Positions 42,645 to 52,072 of a stretch of 64,000 nt of DNA are shown one piece after another. The DNA is taken from contig NZ_RQPI01000013.1 in NCBI RefSeq assembly GCF_003854965.1, positions 1-64,000 on the forward strand, given 5' to 3'. The first letter of the stretch is position 1; every line of letters begins with the position of its first letter. The notes beneath the pieces are model-generated. The model did not search any database. It saw only the letters and a program-made list of their open reading frames with translations, and was not told where the DNA came from. Both the position numbers and the translations under genes were made by a program. The stretch is from Paenibacillus rhizophilus. GTDB taxonomy: Bacteria > Bacillota > Bacilli > Paenibacillales > Paenibacillaceae.

Positions 42645-43457
42645 TCAGTGGACAACCGAGCCTCCGAAGAGAAAACGGTTGGTCCAAGAAGCGCTTAATT
42701 TATCCACTCTGACGCCCCCGGAAGACTTGGAATACGTATGCAGGATCTGCCCGTCCCCCAAATATAGAGCGACATGCGTAATCGTCTGCGCCGACTTGTC
42801 GATTCCGGCATAAGCCGCCGCCGAGCTTCCTCTGTAGCTCATAAAGAACATCAGATCGCCGCGCCTGAGGCCCGATATATCCGTTGCGGCAGAGCTGTTC
42901 TGCTTGACCCAGGTTCCCTGCTGTCTGGAATCGGCCGGGAGCTTGATATTCCCCGCTTCAAGATAAATCTGCCGCAAAAAATCCGAGCAGTCAAAGGTGG
43001 ATGTGTCGCTGCGGCTTGACCCGAATTCGTAAGGTGTGCCGAGGTAGGCCATCCCTCTTGCAATGACCGCTTCAACGGCCCCGGACGCCGCCGGGCTTGC
43101 CGCAGGAGCAGCCGGTGAAGGCTGGGGCGCCGCGCCCGCTGCGGTTAACGTGATGTACTTGTCCTGAGAACTGCAATAACCGGTTTCACCGTCCGCTGTG
43201 CGGACCCTATAGAAATAAGCATTCGTCTTCTCAAGAACGGTTACCTTCTCCCCTTCTTTCAAATAGGAGAGCACCCTGCTGTTAACGGATGGCGCGCTGC
43301 GAAGCCGCACCGAGGACTGGATGACAGCCGTCTGCACCGCTGAAGCTGACAGAACCTCAGACGCATGGACGGTCTGGGCGCCAAGCTCTCCAGAAGAAGC
43401 GTAAAATGCGGTCGATAAAAATAACGCGGCAAAAAGCTGCTTGGTTAATTTGTTCAT
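42645..43457 (-). CDS. Secreted C40 (NlpC/P60) peptidase with SH3 domain
   Basis: 270 residues. Signal peptide (MNKLTKQLFAALFLSTAFYASS), bacterial SH3 domain (about 48-102: SSVRLRSAPSVNSRVLSYLKEGEKVTVLEK), an Ala/Pro linker and an NlpC/P60 domain (128-270) with catalytic Cys in FDCSDFLRQIY and His in ITHVALYLG. It likely cleaves peptidoglycan peptides at the cell wall. No ydaO-type leader was recognised upstream, though such leaders often precede these genes. Confidence 0.93.
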   Translation of the reverse strand: MNKLTKQLFAALFLSTAFYASSGELGAQTVHASEVLSASAVQTAVIQSSVRLRSAPSVNSRVLSYLKEGEKVTVLEKTNAYFYRVRTADGETGYCSSQDKYITLTAAGAAPQPSPAAPAASPAASGAVEAVIARGMAYLGTPYEFGSSRSDTSTFDCSDFLRQIYLEAGNIKLPADSRQQGTWVKQNSSAATDISGLRRGDLMFFMSYRGSSAAAYAGIDKSAQTITHVALYLGDGQILHTYSKSSGGVRVDKLSASWTNRFLFGGSVVH

Positions 43458-43666
43458 ACCGTTCCCCCGAATGGCTATGATGAGAAATCAACAAGGGTGG
43501 CGCCGCCGTTATTGTTTTCTGAACTCATTATAGGCTCACAAGGATATGGGAACATGCACCAAATTTCACAAATCACCATGCCAATTCATGGTAAACACCG
43601 GGTCTATAGTCTTGATTCCTACTTATATTTGGTGGAAATTACAGCTAATTAGGAAAAATCGGAATG

Positions 43667-44545
43667 TTAACTTTTGGGTTCGACATGGACATGCACACTC
43701 ATGATGTTGTGCTTGTTATGCATGCGCTCCTCAATGGAGTCGCTGATTTCATGGCCCTCCATTACGGTTAATTCAGCATCCACTTCAACGACGACATCCA
43801 CCAGCACCTGATTCCCGTGAATCCGCGCTTTCATATCCTTGATGCCTTCCACGCCCGGCGTCCGTTCAATGGTGCTGCGCAAATCCAGCAGCCGGTTCTC
43901 GTCAAATCCGTCCGTAAGGCGGTAGGTGGAGTCGCGGAAAATTTCCCATGCCGTTCTGCAGATCAGCAGGCCGACCGCAAACGCCGCAACCGGGTCCATC
44001 CAAGGAAGCCCGAACTGGGCGCCGACGATGCCGACGGCCGCTCCTATACTGACCATGGCATCCGAAAAGTTGTCCTTGGCGGCTGCCATAAGGGCACTGT
44101 TGTTAATCTTGACTGCAAGCCGCCGGTTGTAATAATACACCCCGAGCATCGCCAAAGCGCACACAATCGCCACCCCGGCCGACCATAATCCCGGAACGGA
44201 CTCCCGTCTCTCGAACAGGTTGCGCACCGCCTCAATGATGACCTGTATGCCGACCATCGCCATAATAAAAGATGCCACCAGCGCGGCAACCGTCTCCGCC
44301 CGAAAATGTCCGTACGCATGATCCGAATCGGGTGGCTTGCGCGAGATACGCAGGCCGACCAGCACAGCCACGGAAGCAACAATATCGGTAAGGTTATTGA
44401 AGCCGTCCGCGAGCAGCGCGCTGGATGCGAACAGATATCCGCAGATCAGCTTAAAGGTCGACAAGATCAGATAAGCCGCTATGCTGATCATCGCTCCCCG
44501 CTCGCCTTTGCGAATATCCTCATAAATATCAACCAATGCCGCCAC
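43667..44545 (-). CDS. Cation diffusion facilitator, MneS/YeaB-like
   Basis: 292 residues. CDF fold with six helices; metal site residues in LLADGFNNLTDIVAS and DNFSDAMVSIG; HAYGHFRAETVAAL between helices; C-terminal cytosolic domain with HGNQVLVDVVVEVDAELTVMEGHEI and HVHVEP. The IRKGERGAMISIAAYLILS and DGFDE stretches resemble manganese exporters MneS (YeaB) and MneP of Bacillus. Mn specificity is inferred. Confidence 0.88.
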   Translation of the reverse strand: MAALVDIYEDIRKGERGAMISIAAYLILSTFKLICGYLFASSALLADGFNNLTDIVASVAVLVGLRISRKPPDSDHAYGHFRAETVAALVASFIMAMVGIQVIIEAVRNLFERRESVPGLWSAGVAIVCALAMLGVYYYNRRLAVKINNSALMAAAKDNFSDAMVSIGAAVGIVGAQFGLPWMDPVAAFAVGLLICRTAWEIFRDSTYRLTDGFDENRLLDLRSTIERTPGVEGIKDMKARIHGNQVLVDVVVEVDAELTVMEGHEISDSIEERMHNKHNIMSVHVHVEPKS

Positions 44546-44751
44546 TCCTTTTTAAAATACAACAAAGTATAGATCTTCCAGTGCCACTCTATCCTAGCAA
44601 AGCGCATCCCTGTGGGTCTAGAGCAACAGTGTTGGCCTGCCGAAAGATCGTTTCAATAAGAATCGCTTTAACCACAACTATTCTTGCCCTTGTCGGCGTT
44701 TTTAAAAACAATTAGAATAATCTCATGACTAGCTTCAAGGAGGAAACGAAC

Positions 44752-44934
44752 ATGACCGAAAGTAGCGACAAGCCCAAAATCAACCTAGCCGACGCCATCC
44801 GGCAAAAGCTCGAGCAGAAAAAACAGCAAAATGCCAACAAAACGGGAGGCTTTCAAGCCGGCGCCACCAAAACGTTTAAAACCCAGAACAACAAAAAACC
44901 GAATAACCAGCGCCGCCGCACCGGCGGGTCCTGA
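44752..44934 (+). CDS. Small basic disordered protein
   Basis: 60 residues: MTESSDKPKINLADAIRQKLEQKKQQNANK, then a Gly/Thr/Lys/Asn/Arg-rich tail ending in QRRRTGGS. No domain recognised; composition suggests a nucleic-acid or surface binding tail. CAAGGAGGAAACGAAC precedes ATG 44752, a very strong ribosome site; the frame upstream to 44725 lacks one. Confidence 0.7.
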   Translation: MTESSDKPKINLADAIRQKLEQKKQQNANKTGGFQAGATKTFKTQNNKKPNNQRRRTGGS

Positions 44935-45169
44935 TTTGGCAGTCTGACTGCAATCTGCAGAAAACAGCCTTTAGATGGATTAGAAAGACAAACGGGGTCG
45001 TCCTAAACGCAGCTTTTTTCTTTCGCTGCTGTCAGAACCGCCTCGTTTTTATTTTGGGGCCGGACGTTTCGTCCGACCATAGGCATGCATTCGGGGACTC
45101 ATATCGACGGGCATATGCATATGACGGACTGCACAGAGTATATCAATGAAGCCATTTTCTTATATATCA

Positions 45170-45214
45170 AACAAGGAAGCTCCCGCAGCCGAAGGCTTTG
45201 GGAGCTTCCTTGTT
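45170..45214 (-). terminator. Terminator after ykpA
   Basis: AACAAGGAAGCTCCC ... GGGAGCTTCCTTGTT, a perfect 15-bp stem. The rest of the 309-bp gap (44935-45243) holds a small GGACG-TTT-CGTCC hairpin near 45065 and no gene. Confidence 0.85.
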
Positions 45215-45243
45215 AATACAGCATTGCACCGGGCACCGCGATT

Positions 45244-46869
45244 TTACACTTCCACCGGATACATCCGCTGGCGGAGTTCCTTGATCTCGCCGCTTTCGAG
45301 GTACTCGTCATAACTCATCACGCGGTCGATAATGCCATTTGGCGTAATCTCGATAATCCGGTTCGCGATCGTCTGAATGAACTGATGGTCATGCGATGTG
45401 AACAGAATCGTGCCGTCGAAGTCGATCAGCCCGTTGTTCAGCGCCGTGATGGACTCGAGGTCCAAGTGGTTGGTCGGCTCGTCGAACACGAGGACATTCG
45501 CGCCGTTCAGCATCATCTTAGCCAACATGCAGCGCACCTTCTCGCCCCCGGACAATACGCTTGCCTTCTTCAGCGCTTCCTCGCCGGCGAACAGCATGCG
45601 TCCCAGGAAGCCGCGCAGGAACGTCTCGTCCTGATCCTTCGAATATTGGCGCAGCCATTCCACCAGATTCAGCTCCACACCGTCAAAATACCGGGAGTTG
45701 TCTTTCGGGAAGTAAGCCTGGGATGTCGTAACGCCCCAGGTGTATTCGCCCGAATCGGCTTCCGCTTCGCCCATGATGATATCGAACAGCGTTGATTTCG
45801 GCAGCCCGTTCGGACCGACCAGAGCGATCTTGTCGCCTTTGTTGACGACAAAGCCGACTTCGTCCAGCACCTTCTCGCCCTCAATGCCCTTCGTCAAATT
45901 GCTGACCGTCAGCAATTGCTTGCCGGCTTCGCGCTCCGGCTTGAAGTTCAGGAACGGATATTTCCGGTTGGACGGGCGGAGATCGTCAAGCGTGATCTTG
46001 TCAAGCTGCTTCTTCCGCGACGTTGCCTGCTTCGACTTGGAAGCGTTGGCCGAGAAGCGCTGAATGAACGCCTGAAGTTCCTTGATCTTCTCCTCTTTCT
46101 TCTTGTTCGAGTCCCGCTGAAGCTGAAGCGCCAGTTGGCTGGACTCGTACCAGAAATCATAGTTGCCGACATACATCTGGATTTTGCCGAAGTCGATGTC
46201 CGCGATATGCGTACATACTTTGTTCAGGAAGTGACGGTCATGGGATACGACGATGACGGTGCCTTCATAGTCCATGAGGAAGTTCTCCAGCCAGCCGATC
46301 GATTCGAGGTCCAAGTGGTTGGTTGGTTCGTCAAGGAGCAGGTTGTTCGGTCGGCCAAACAGCGCCTGGGCGAGCAGCACACGGACCTTCTCATTGCCGC
46401 TGAGCTCCGCCATTTTCTTGTCGTGCAGATCGCGCGAAATGCCGAGGCCGATCAGAAGCGCGGCGGCGTCCGGCTCGGCGTCCCAACCGTTCAGCTCGGC
46501 GAATTCGCCTTCCAGCTCGCCGGCTCGCAGACCGTCGGCTTCGGAGAAGTCGGATTTTGCGTACAGCGCGTCCTTCTCCTTCATAATGTCATACAGGCGC
46601 GCGTGGCCCATAATGACCGTTTCCAGCACCGGGTTTTCGTCATATTCGAAGTGGTTCTGCTTCAATATAGCCATGCGTTCGCCGGGCGTGATATGAACTT
46701 CGCCGGAGTTGGCTTCGATCTCGCCGGACAGAATTTTCAGAAACGTCGATTTGCCGGCGCCGTTGGCCCCGATCAGGCCGTAGCAGTTGCCGGGAGTGAA
46801 CTTTATATTTACATCTTCAAAAAGTGCGCGCTTTCCGTAACGGAGTGTCACGCCGCTTGTGCTAATCAT
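45244..46869 (-). CDS. ykpA: ABC-F family ATPase YkpA
   Basis: 541 residues, two ABC domains joined by the charged linker of ABC-F proteins (SNKKKEEKIKELQAFIQRFSANASKSKQATSRKKQ). Walker A GANGAGKST (first) and GPNGLPKST (second; the Gly-Lys neighbour is Pro-Lys), both signature motifs LSGNEK and LSGGEK, and DEPTNHLDLES twice. It matches YkpA of Bacillus along its length. ABC-F proteins act on ribosomes. The start is set at ATG 46869 (MISTSGVTLRYG), with AAAGGATGG upstream. Confidence 0.95.
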   Translation of the reverse strand: MISTSGVTLRYGKRALFEDVNIKFTPGNCYGLIGANGAGKSTFLKILSGEIEANSGEVHITPGERMAILKQNHFEYDENPVLETVIMGHARLYDIMKEKDALYAKSDFSEADGLRAGELEGEFAELNGWDAEPDAAALLIGLGISRDLHDKKMAELSGNEKVRVLLAQALFGRPNNLLLDEPTNHLDLESIGWLENFLMDYEGTVIVVSHDRHFLNKVCTHIADIDFGKIQMYVGNYDFWYESSQLALQLQRDSNKKKEEKIKELQAFIQRFSANASKSKQATSRKKQLDKITLDDLRPSNRKYPFLNFKPEREAGKQLLTVSNLTKGIEGEKVLDEVGFVVNKGDKIALVGPNGLPKSTLFDIIMGEAEADSGEYTWGVTTSQAYFPKDNSRYFDGVELNLVEWLRQYSKDQDETFLRGFLGRMLFAGEEALKKASVLSGGEKVRCMLAKMMLNGANVLVFDEPTNHLDLESITALNNGLIDFDGTILFTSHDHQFIQTIANRIIEITPNGIIDRVMSYDEYLESGEIKELRQRMYPVEV

Positions 46870-47023
46870 TTTTGCATACCATCCTTTACACATAGGTTTC
46901 CGGCATATTATAGCACAAAAATGAACCGAAAAGCCCGTAAACTCCTTGATTTGCCGCGAAAAGGGCAAAATTGGGCGGTTACGCAGCGGGATTCCGGGTC
47001 TTGGCGGCTGCTCCTTCTCCGGC

Positions 47024-48013
47024 TTAACGCGCCTCGGGATGAATAATAAGCGTCTCTCCATTCCCAAGCGTTCGAATCCGCTCCTCGGTGAGGCCCTGCT
47101 CCTTGCGCGCCGCTTCCATCCGGTCGAGCGCCTCGCGCGCCGTATCGTCGGCGAGCCGGAACGTGCCGTAATGCATCGGAATCATTGTCTCCGCGCCCAC
47201 GTCGAGAAACGCCTGCACCGCCTCTTCCGGGTTCACATGCTGCGAGGTCATGAACCACTCCGGCTCATAAGCGCCGATCGGCATCATGGTCACATGCACC
47301 TTGAAGCGCCTTCCAATCTCCTTGAAGCCCGGGAAATAACCGCTGTCCCCGGCAAAATACAGATTGGGCGGCAGCTTATGCCCTCCCTCTCCTCCTTTCC
47401 CACCAGCGTTCGGATGCCGCTCCGGCTTGGCAGGCTCCATAATGAATCCTCCCCAGTGCGAGGTATTCGTATCAAAGGGCGTCCGCCGCGTCCAGTGCTG
47501 GGTCGGCACGAAGGACAGCTTGATGCCGCCGACATCCAGGCTTTCCCACCACTGCATTTCCACGCAGTTCCGGAAGCCTTTGCGCAGCATTTTACGTTTA
47601 AGTCCTGCGGGCACAACCACGGTTGTCTCCGCGCGGTACAATTTCCGGATCGAAGACACATGCATATGATCGTAATGGGAGTGGGAGATGAGGATCAGGT
47701 CGACGGGCGGAACATCGCCAATCACCATACCCGGCGGCACCAGCCGCTTTTCCAGGCCCAGTCTTCCAGCCCAAATCGGGTCGGTGATGATGTTCATTCC
47801 TTCATATTGGATAAAAAACGTCGAGTGGCCGATCCAGGTTATCGTCGTATCCAGCCGGTTCTCCCCTAAATAGGACAGCATCGGCGGCACGCTGGGAACG
47901 ACGAACGAGAGGTCTTTGACTTTCCGACGCCGCTCTTCGCGCCATTGGCGGAATTCCTTGAACGTCTTGTCCACGCTGACATTATCGATATTGTTGTATC
48001 GGATTTTAGGCAT
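47024..48013 (-). CDS. MBL-fold hydrolase, NAPE-PLD/RomA-like
   Basis: 329 residues. Metal-site motifs ISHSHYDHMH, FVPTQHWTRRTPFDTN, YFAGDSGYFPGF and MPMHYGTF; LTTITWIGHSTFFIQYEGMNIITDPIW near the start. This is the N-acyl-phosphatidylethanolamine phospholipase D-like branch of the MBL fold. Substrate unknown in bacteria. The start is set at ATG 48013 (MPKIRYNNID), with CAAGGAGAG upstream. It lies 154 bp upstream of ykpA on the same strand. Confidence 0.88.
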   Translation of the reverse strand: MPKIRYNNIDNVSVDKTFKEFRQWREERRRKVKDLSFVVPSVPPMLSYLGENRLDTTITWIGHSTFFIQYEGMNIITDPIWAGRLGLEKRLVPPGMVIGDVPPVDLILISHSHYDHMHVSSIRKLYRAETTVVVPAGLKRKMLRKGFRNCVEMQWWESLDVGGIKLSFVPTQHWTRRTPFDTNTSHWGGFIMEPAKPERHPNAGGKGGEGGHKLPPNLYFAGDSGYFPGFKEIGRRFKVHVTMMPIGAYEPEWFMTSQHVNPEEAVQAFLDVGAETMIPMHYGTFRLADDTAREALDRMEAARKEQGLTEERIRTLGNGETLIIHPEAR

Positions 48014-48212
48014 GACTGATCTCTCCTTGAAAGTCCTAAAAGCACGGAATGCTTCCATTTTACCAGATGTTCCATTTCCGTTCCTGTCCGCCCTGTTTTG
48101 TGCTTTCAATCAAATTTGATGTAAAATGCAGATACATACTTCCGTATATCATTTACGTAAATCTTTATAGCCAGAAAATGGGGCGCTGATATCCTAAGGA
48201 GGTTTTACCCGA

Positions 48213-49352
48213 ATGAAGATCACATTTATTGAACCGACACCGAGTCCGCATACGATGAAGCTTCATCTGGATGAAAGTCTCGAGCCGGGGGTACGCAGAA
48301 CCTATACGCCGGAAAGCCTGCGCTCGGCGCCTTCCTGGGCGCGGGAGATGCTGTCCATTCCAGGCGTGACAAGCGTCTTTCATACAGCCGGCTTCGCGGC
48401 GGTGGAGCGCAAGCCGTCGGCGGACTGGGCGGCGATTCTTCGAGAAGTGCAGTCCCGCTTCGGCGGCGAAGCGTCAGGGGAAGCAGACTGGAGCCTGACG
48501 GATGAGAACGCGGGAGCACACTTCGGGGAGGCGCAGGTATTCGTCCAAATGTTCCGCGCCATCCCGATCCAGATCCGGGTCAAAACTGGATCAAGCGAGG
48601 AACGCATCGCGCTGTCGCCGCGATTCACCAAGGCGGTGACGGATGTGGCGAGCGCCGTCCTGATCAAGGAGCGCAAGCTGAGCGATTACGGCGTCCGCTA
48701 CGGCGAGCCGAAGGAAATCGCGCGCGAGGTCGAGCAGGAGCTGGAGGCGGCCTATCCGCAGGAGCGTCTCGATTCGCTGGTGGAGCAGGCCATCGCGCAC
48801 GGGGTTACGGGCGGCGAATTCATTGAGCAGCGCAGCAAGCGCGGGCAGGACGAACTGCTTCGCGACCTTGCGAGCGAAGACTGGCGCGCGCGTTACGCGG
48901 CGCTGGAAGATTTGACGCCTTCGCCGGAGCTGCTCCCGCATATCGCCGCGTCCCTGCGCGATCCGAAGCTGCAGATCCGCCGGCTGGCCGTCGTCTACCT
49001 CGGCGATCTGCGCACGCCCGAAGCGATGGAGCTGTTGTACGAGGCCATGCAGGATAAAGCTCCTGCCGTGCGGCGCACCGCAGGCGATACCCTCTCCGAC
49101 ATCGGCGATCCCGCAGCCACGCCGGTCATGATCGACGCGCTGAAGGATGCCAGCAAAATCGTCCGCTGGCGAGCCGCCCGCTTTCTGTACGAAGTCGGAA
49201 CGTCCGAAGCGCGCGGCGCGCTGGAAGCAGCGGTTAACGATCCCGAGTTTGAAGTCGGGCTCCAGGCGCGCATGGCGCTGGAACGTATTGAATCCGGCGA
49301 AGAAGCCGCTGGAACCGTCTGGCAGCAGATGGCGGAACGCGGACGCGGGTGA
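48213..49352 (+). CDS. cvfC: Conserved virulence factor C-like HEAT-repeat protein (YpgR/CvfC)
   Basis: 379 residues. The N-terminal Nfu_N-like domain (ITFIEPTPSPHTMKLHLDESL, SWAREMLSIPGVTSVFHTAGFAAVERKPSADW) precedes HEAT/PBS-type repeats in the C-terminal half (RYAALEDLTPSPELLPHIAASLRDPKLQIRRLAVVYLGDL and three more). It matches Bacillus YpgR and S. aureus CvfC in length and order. AAGGAGG precedes ATG 48213. The repeat copy B and a terminator follow. Confidence 0.88.
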   Translation: MKITFIEPTPSPHTMKLHLDESLEPGVRRTYTPESLRSAPSWAREMLSIPGVTSVFHTAGFAAVERKPSADWAAILREVQSRFGGEASGEADWSLTDENAGAHFGEAQVFVQMFRAIPIQIRVKTGSSEERIALSPRFTKAVTDVASAVLIKERKLSDYGVRYGEPKEIAREVEQELEAAYPQERLDSLVEQAIAHGVTGGEFIEQRSKRGQDELLRDLASEDWRARYAALEDLTPSPELLPHIAASLRDPKLQIRRLAVVYLGDLRTPEAMELLYEAMQDKAPAVRRTAGDTLSDIGDPAATPVMIDALKDASKIVRWRAARFLYEVGTSEARGALEAAVNDPEFEVGLQARMALERIESGEEAAGTVWQQMAERGRG

Positions 49353-49377
49353 GCCGCGGTATAACCACAGTGATGAC

Positions 49378-49478
49378 AAGAAGAAACGCTTCGCCGTCCT
49401 TTTAAGGACGGTATCGTTTCTCGTAGAAATATAAGTCAAAATGATAAGTGCCCGGCTTATAAATTCTTATATTTTAAT
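49378..49478 (+). repeat. Two-hairpin intergenic repeat, copy B (best preserved)
   Basis: Hairpin 1: GAAACG (49383-49388) and CGTTTC (49415-49420) outside, CCGTCC (49394-49399) and GGACGG (49406-49411) inside. TCGTAGAAATATAAG follows. Hairpin 2: AAATATAAG (49427-49435) and CTTATATTT (49466-49474) outside, ATAAG/CTTAT inside. The element lies between cvfC and a strong terminator. Confidence 0.8.
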
Positions 49479-49480
49479 AA

Positions 49481-49530
49481 AAGATCGCCCTCCCGCCGTC
49501 CTTTCGGACAGTGGAAGGGCGATCTTGTTC
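49481..49530. terminator. Terminator between cvfC and the transglutaminase gene
   Basis: AAGATCGCCCT ... AGGGCGATCTT, an 11-bp perfect stem flanked by A-rich (left) and T-containing (right) sequence; usable by both convergent genes. Confidence 0.8.
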
Positions 49531-49542
49531 ATAGCCGCGGCA

Positions 49543-50667
49543 TTACTGCCAAAAGAGCTCCACCTTCAAATCCCCTGTATCCTCAAACGAGGATGTCTTA
49601 TAGCTCAAGCTTTTGAAGCCTGTTTTGTACAACTGCTGCAAATCGCTCACCAGCCTGCTCTCGCTTCCGTCGTAGCGGAACAGCAGAGAAGCTTCCCCCG
49701 TGCTCCGTGCCTGCTGCGCCAGACCCGCCAGCTCAGCCGCGGTATTGACGATTCCGCTTTCCTCAAATAGATCGTACCTTAGCTCCCGCTGAAGTTTCTG
49801 GTAGACCGCCCGCTTCTCTCCTCCGGCGCTTGCCAGTTCACCCAGCGTGCGGGAATACTCCACAGCAGCAGCCGGATAGGCGCGCGTCCAGGTATGGTCG
49901 CGGCGCATCTGATTGTCGGTGCGCAAATAATAAGCCGTGCTGACGGCCCCCTTCCGGTCGGGTGTGGGATCGTCCCAAGTCGTATCCAGGTGATACCAGC
50001 GTCCGTTCAGCTGAACCAGATTCCATGCATGCGATTGGCCCGAGCCCCCTTGCCACGCGGTGCCTTCCACGATTTTATTCGCAATGCCCGCGCCCTTTAG
50101 CAGCTTGTAGGTCAGAAGCGAATAGCCCTGGCATACAGCGCTGCCGCTTTTCAGCCCTTCATACGCCGTATATTTGGTATAGGTCGTGTCATACCTCAGG
50201 TTCAGCACCACCCAGTCGTGGATCGCCTTAACTTTTTCATCGGCCGTCATTCCCGGAGTGATAATCTCGCTCAAGATCGTCTTGACCCGTCCGTTGACGT
50301 AAGTGGTCTGCTGAAGCGATTCGCGGTAGGAAAGTCGGATACTTACGGTCGCCGAGCGTGATCCTCCCCGGTAGGAGAAGCTGTAGCTGTTCACAATATA
50401 GTTCAAATAGGGATCGCTCGACATCGCCCGATCCAGCGCCGTTTGTATTTGCGACTTCAGGCTTGAGGTCTTTCCTTCATATGTAAACGTGACGCTCTCT
50501 TTGCGGTTATTCATCGCTCCGCTCAGACGCTGGGTCATATCGCCGACGGAATGCATGACGCTTCCGCTTGCTGCGGCGTAGGCGTAATCCATCCCCCAAT
50601 ACACGGCCGGCGGCACGGCGGCGGCAGCCAACATGCCCAATAGTACCGCTTTTGTCATCTTACCCAT
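49543..50667 (-). CDS. Exported transglutaminase-like protein
   Basis: 374 residues. N-terminal hydrophobic segment (AVLLGMLAAAAVPPAVYWGMDYAYA) for export or anchoring. The transglutaminase-like core has the catalytic Cys in SGSAVCQGYSLLTYKLL, His in GQSHAWNLVQ and Asp in YHLDTTWDDP. Both flanks are beta-rich and unassigned. Such proteins are usually peptidases or cell-wall linked enzymes in Bacillales. ATG 50667 has weak upstream purines. Confidence 0.88.
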   Translation of the reverse strand: MGKMTKAVLLGMLAAAAVPPAVYWGMDYAYAAASGSVMHSVGDMTQRLSGAMNNRKESVTFTYEGKTSSLKSQIQTALDRAMSSDPYLNYIVNSYSFSYRGGSRSATVSIRLSYRESLQQTTYVNGRVKTILSEIITPGMTADEKVKAIHDWVVLNLRYDTTYTKYTAYEGLKSGSAVCQGYSLLTYKLLKGAGIANKIVEGTAWQGGSGQSHAWNLVQLNGRWYHLDTTWDDPTPDRKGAVSTAYYLRTDNQMRRDHTWTRAYPAAAVEYSRTLGELASAGGEKRAVYQKLQRELRYDLFEESGIVNTAAELAGLAQQARSTGEASLLFRYDGSESRLVSDLQQLYKTGFKSLSYKTSSFEDTGDLKVELFWQ

Positions 50668-51013
50668 CTTCGTTTAAGCCCCCCTGATGCCTGGAATTTT
50701 CCGTCGCTCCAAATCATTCCCCAAATCCTCTTCCATATATTACATGCGGGGAGTAGCGTTTCCAATGCTACTTAAGCGCCAAAATTCACAAAATAATTGC
50801 GTCTCAATGCTCTATTATCGGCAATACGGGCATCATGAATAAGGGTTCCGGACGAAAGAAAAACCCCGCCGCGTCCCTCGCAGCGCTTCTATCGAGAGTT
50901 CGTTTAAGAATATTTGAAAAACATGCACATATTTGTCATTCCAAATTTGGAGTATTTTGTAGATAATAAAATTAGGAAAGTCTTCCTGGAAAGGGAAAGG
51001 AGAAATGACGGAC
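50668..51013. other. Divergent promoter region without genes
   Basis: About 340 bp between the divergent transglutaminase and YoaP-like genes. AT-rich near 50920-50980. No clear -35/-10 pair or repeat could be fixed, and no small gene with a ribosome site was found. Confidence 0.4.
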
Positions 51014-51775
51014 ATGATACAGCTTGTAACCTTATCGAGGGAGAATCTTGAGAAAGAAGGAAGCTACTGCTATCAAAACAGCCCAAATTCAGAAAGCTGC
51101 CAGAGGAAGAATAACTGGTTAAGCGCCGAACTGGAAAAGTATATTAGCTATGTGAAAATAACGGATGACGGGAGGCTGCGAGGGTTTATCGAATTCGCGG
51201 AGGCCTTCTATTTTTCGAGAATGGTCTATGCAGATTTATATATGGTTATTCATTGTCTATGGGTCTCCCCCGGATATGAGTATGACAGCAGGCTGATCCA
51301 TCATTGTTTGGAGGAGTCGGAAAGATTGGGCAAGCAAGGAATTGCCGTTATTGTTAATTCAGGAAATACATGGAAATCATACAAGGAAATCTTCCTTAAA
51401 AGTGGCTTTAAAACGGTAGACAAGGCGCCTGGGGGTTATGAGCTTCTCGCTCTCAAACTTCATTCGGACGCTTATGACCCGTTTTTTCCCTATGACTGGG
51501 AAGAACAGCTGAACCGCTATAAGAGACTGACTCTCCTCCGCGCTTTTCAGTGTCCCTACGTTCAAAGCGTAGCCGTAAATTTTGACAAAGCCGCCGTTGC
51601 ACTCCATCATATGAGCGATGGGATTGATGATCCGCACAGCCGTGATGCTCTGTTCCCCTTGTCCCCCACCCCTTACGGCGTATTTGGAGCTGTGTGCGAT
51701 GACACTCTCATCTCCACTCATCGGCTAACAGTGCAAGCCTTGGTAGAACAGTTGAAAAATCGTACAAGCCGATAG
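51014..51775 (+). CDS. GNAT acetyltransferase with C-terminal YoaP-like part
   Basis: 253 residues: an N-terminal GNAT domain (MVIHCLWVSPGYEYDSRLIHHCLEESERLGKQGIAVIVNSGNT and LKSGFKTVDKAPGGYELLALKL), then a 90-residue C-terminal region resembling YoaP of Bacillus (PYVQSVAVNFDKAAV, ALFPLSPTPYGVFGAV). ATG 51014 has AAAGGAGAAATG upstream; ATG 51005 lies directly on that site. Substrate unknown. Confidence 0.8.
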   Translation: MIQLVTLSRENLEKEGSYCYQNSPNSESCQRKNNWLSAELEKYISYVKITDDGRLRGFIEFAEAFYFSRMVYADLYMVIHCLWVSPGYEYDSRLIHHCLEESERLGKQGIAVIVNSGNTWKSYKEIFLKSGFKTVDKAPGGYELLALKLHSDAYDPFFPYDWEEQLNRYKRLTLLRAFQCPYVQSVAVNFDKAAVALHHMSDGIDDPHSRDALFPLSPTPYGVFGAVCDDTLISTHRLTVQALVEQLKNRTSR

Positions 51776-51807
51776 CGCAACTTACATACGAATTGGAGTG
51801 AACGTTC

Positions 51808-52008
51808 ATGACCTATGTGGATACGTCCGATATTTCGGCCCGGATGTTCATCACCGTACTGCTGTTTCTGCTCGTTATCGCGCCCTTGATCAGTCTCGGG
51901 GTGCTGCGCCTGTTCCAGTCCAGAAGAAAGGCGGGCCTCATGCTGATCGGCGGCGGCATCGCCGTGTATGCGGTCTTTCAGATCGCTATGTCCCTTATTC
52001 CGGCCTAG
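51808..52008 (+). CDS. Small two-helix membrane protein
   Basis: 66 residues with two membrane helices (FITVLLFLLVIAPLISLGVL and AGLMLIGGGIAVYAVFQIAM) separated by a basic turn (RLFQSRRK). No family recognised. TTGGAG lies 10 bp before ATG 51808. It follows the YoaP-like gene by 32 bp and ends at a strong terminator. Confidence 0.65.
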   Translation: MTYVDTSDISARMFITVLLFLLVIAPLISLGVLRLFQSRRKAGLMLIGGGIAVYAVFQIAMSLIPA

Positions 52009-52028
52009 CCGAAATTCCCATACAAAAA

Positions 52029-52052
52029 GGCGCCTCCGCTGCCGGAGACGCC
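52029..52052. terminator. Bidirectional terminator
   Basis: GGCGCCTCCG-CTGC-CGGAGACGCC, with AAAAA on the left (T-run for the minus strand). It separates the small membrane gene from the convergent glutaredoxin gene. Confidence 0.8.
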
Positions 52053-52072
52053 CCTTGCCAAGAATAGCTGTA

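Noticed and set aside
43458..43666. ydaO (c-di-AMP) riboswitch before the C40 peptidase gene
   Set aside because: Such riboswitches often precede NlpC/P60 genes, but none of their conserved blocks was seen.
45916..47046. Plus-strand frame of 376 codons
   Set aside because: Antisense to ykpA; no independent support.
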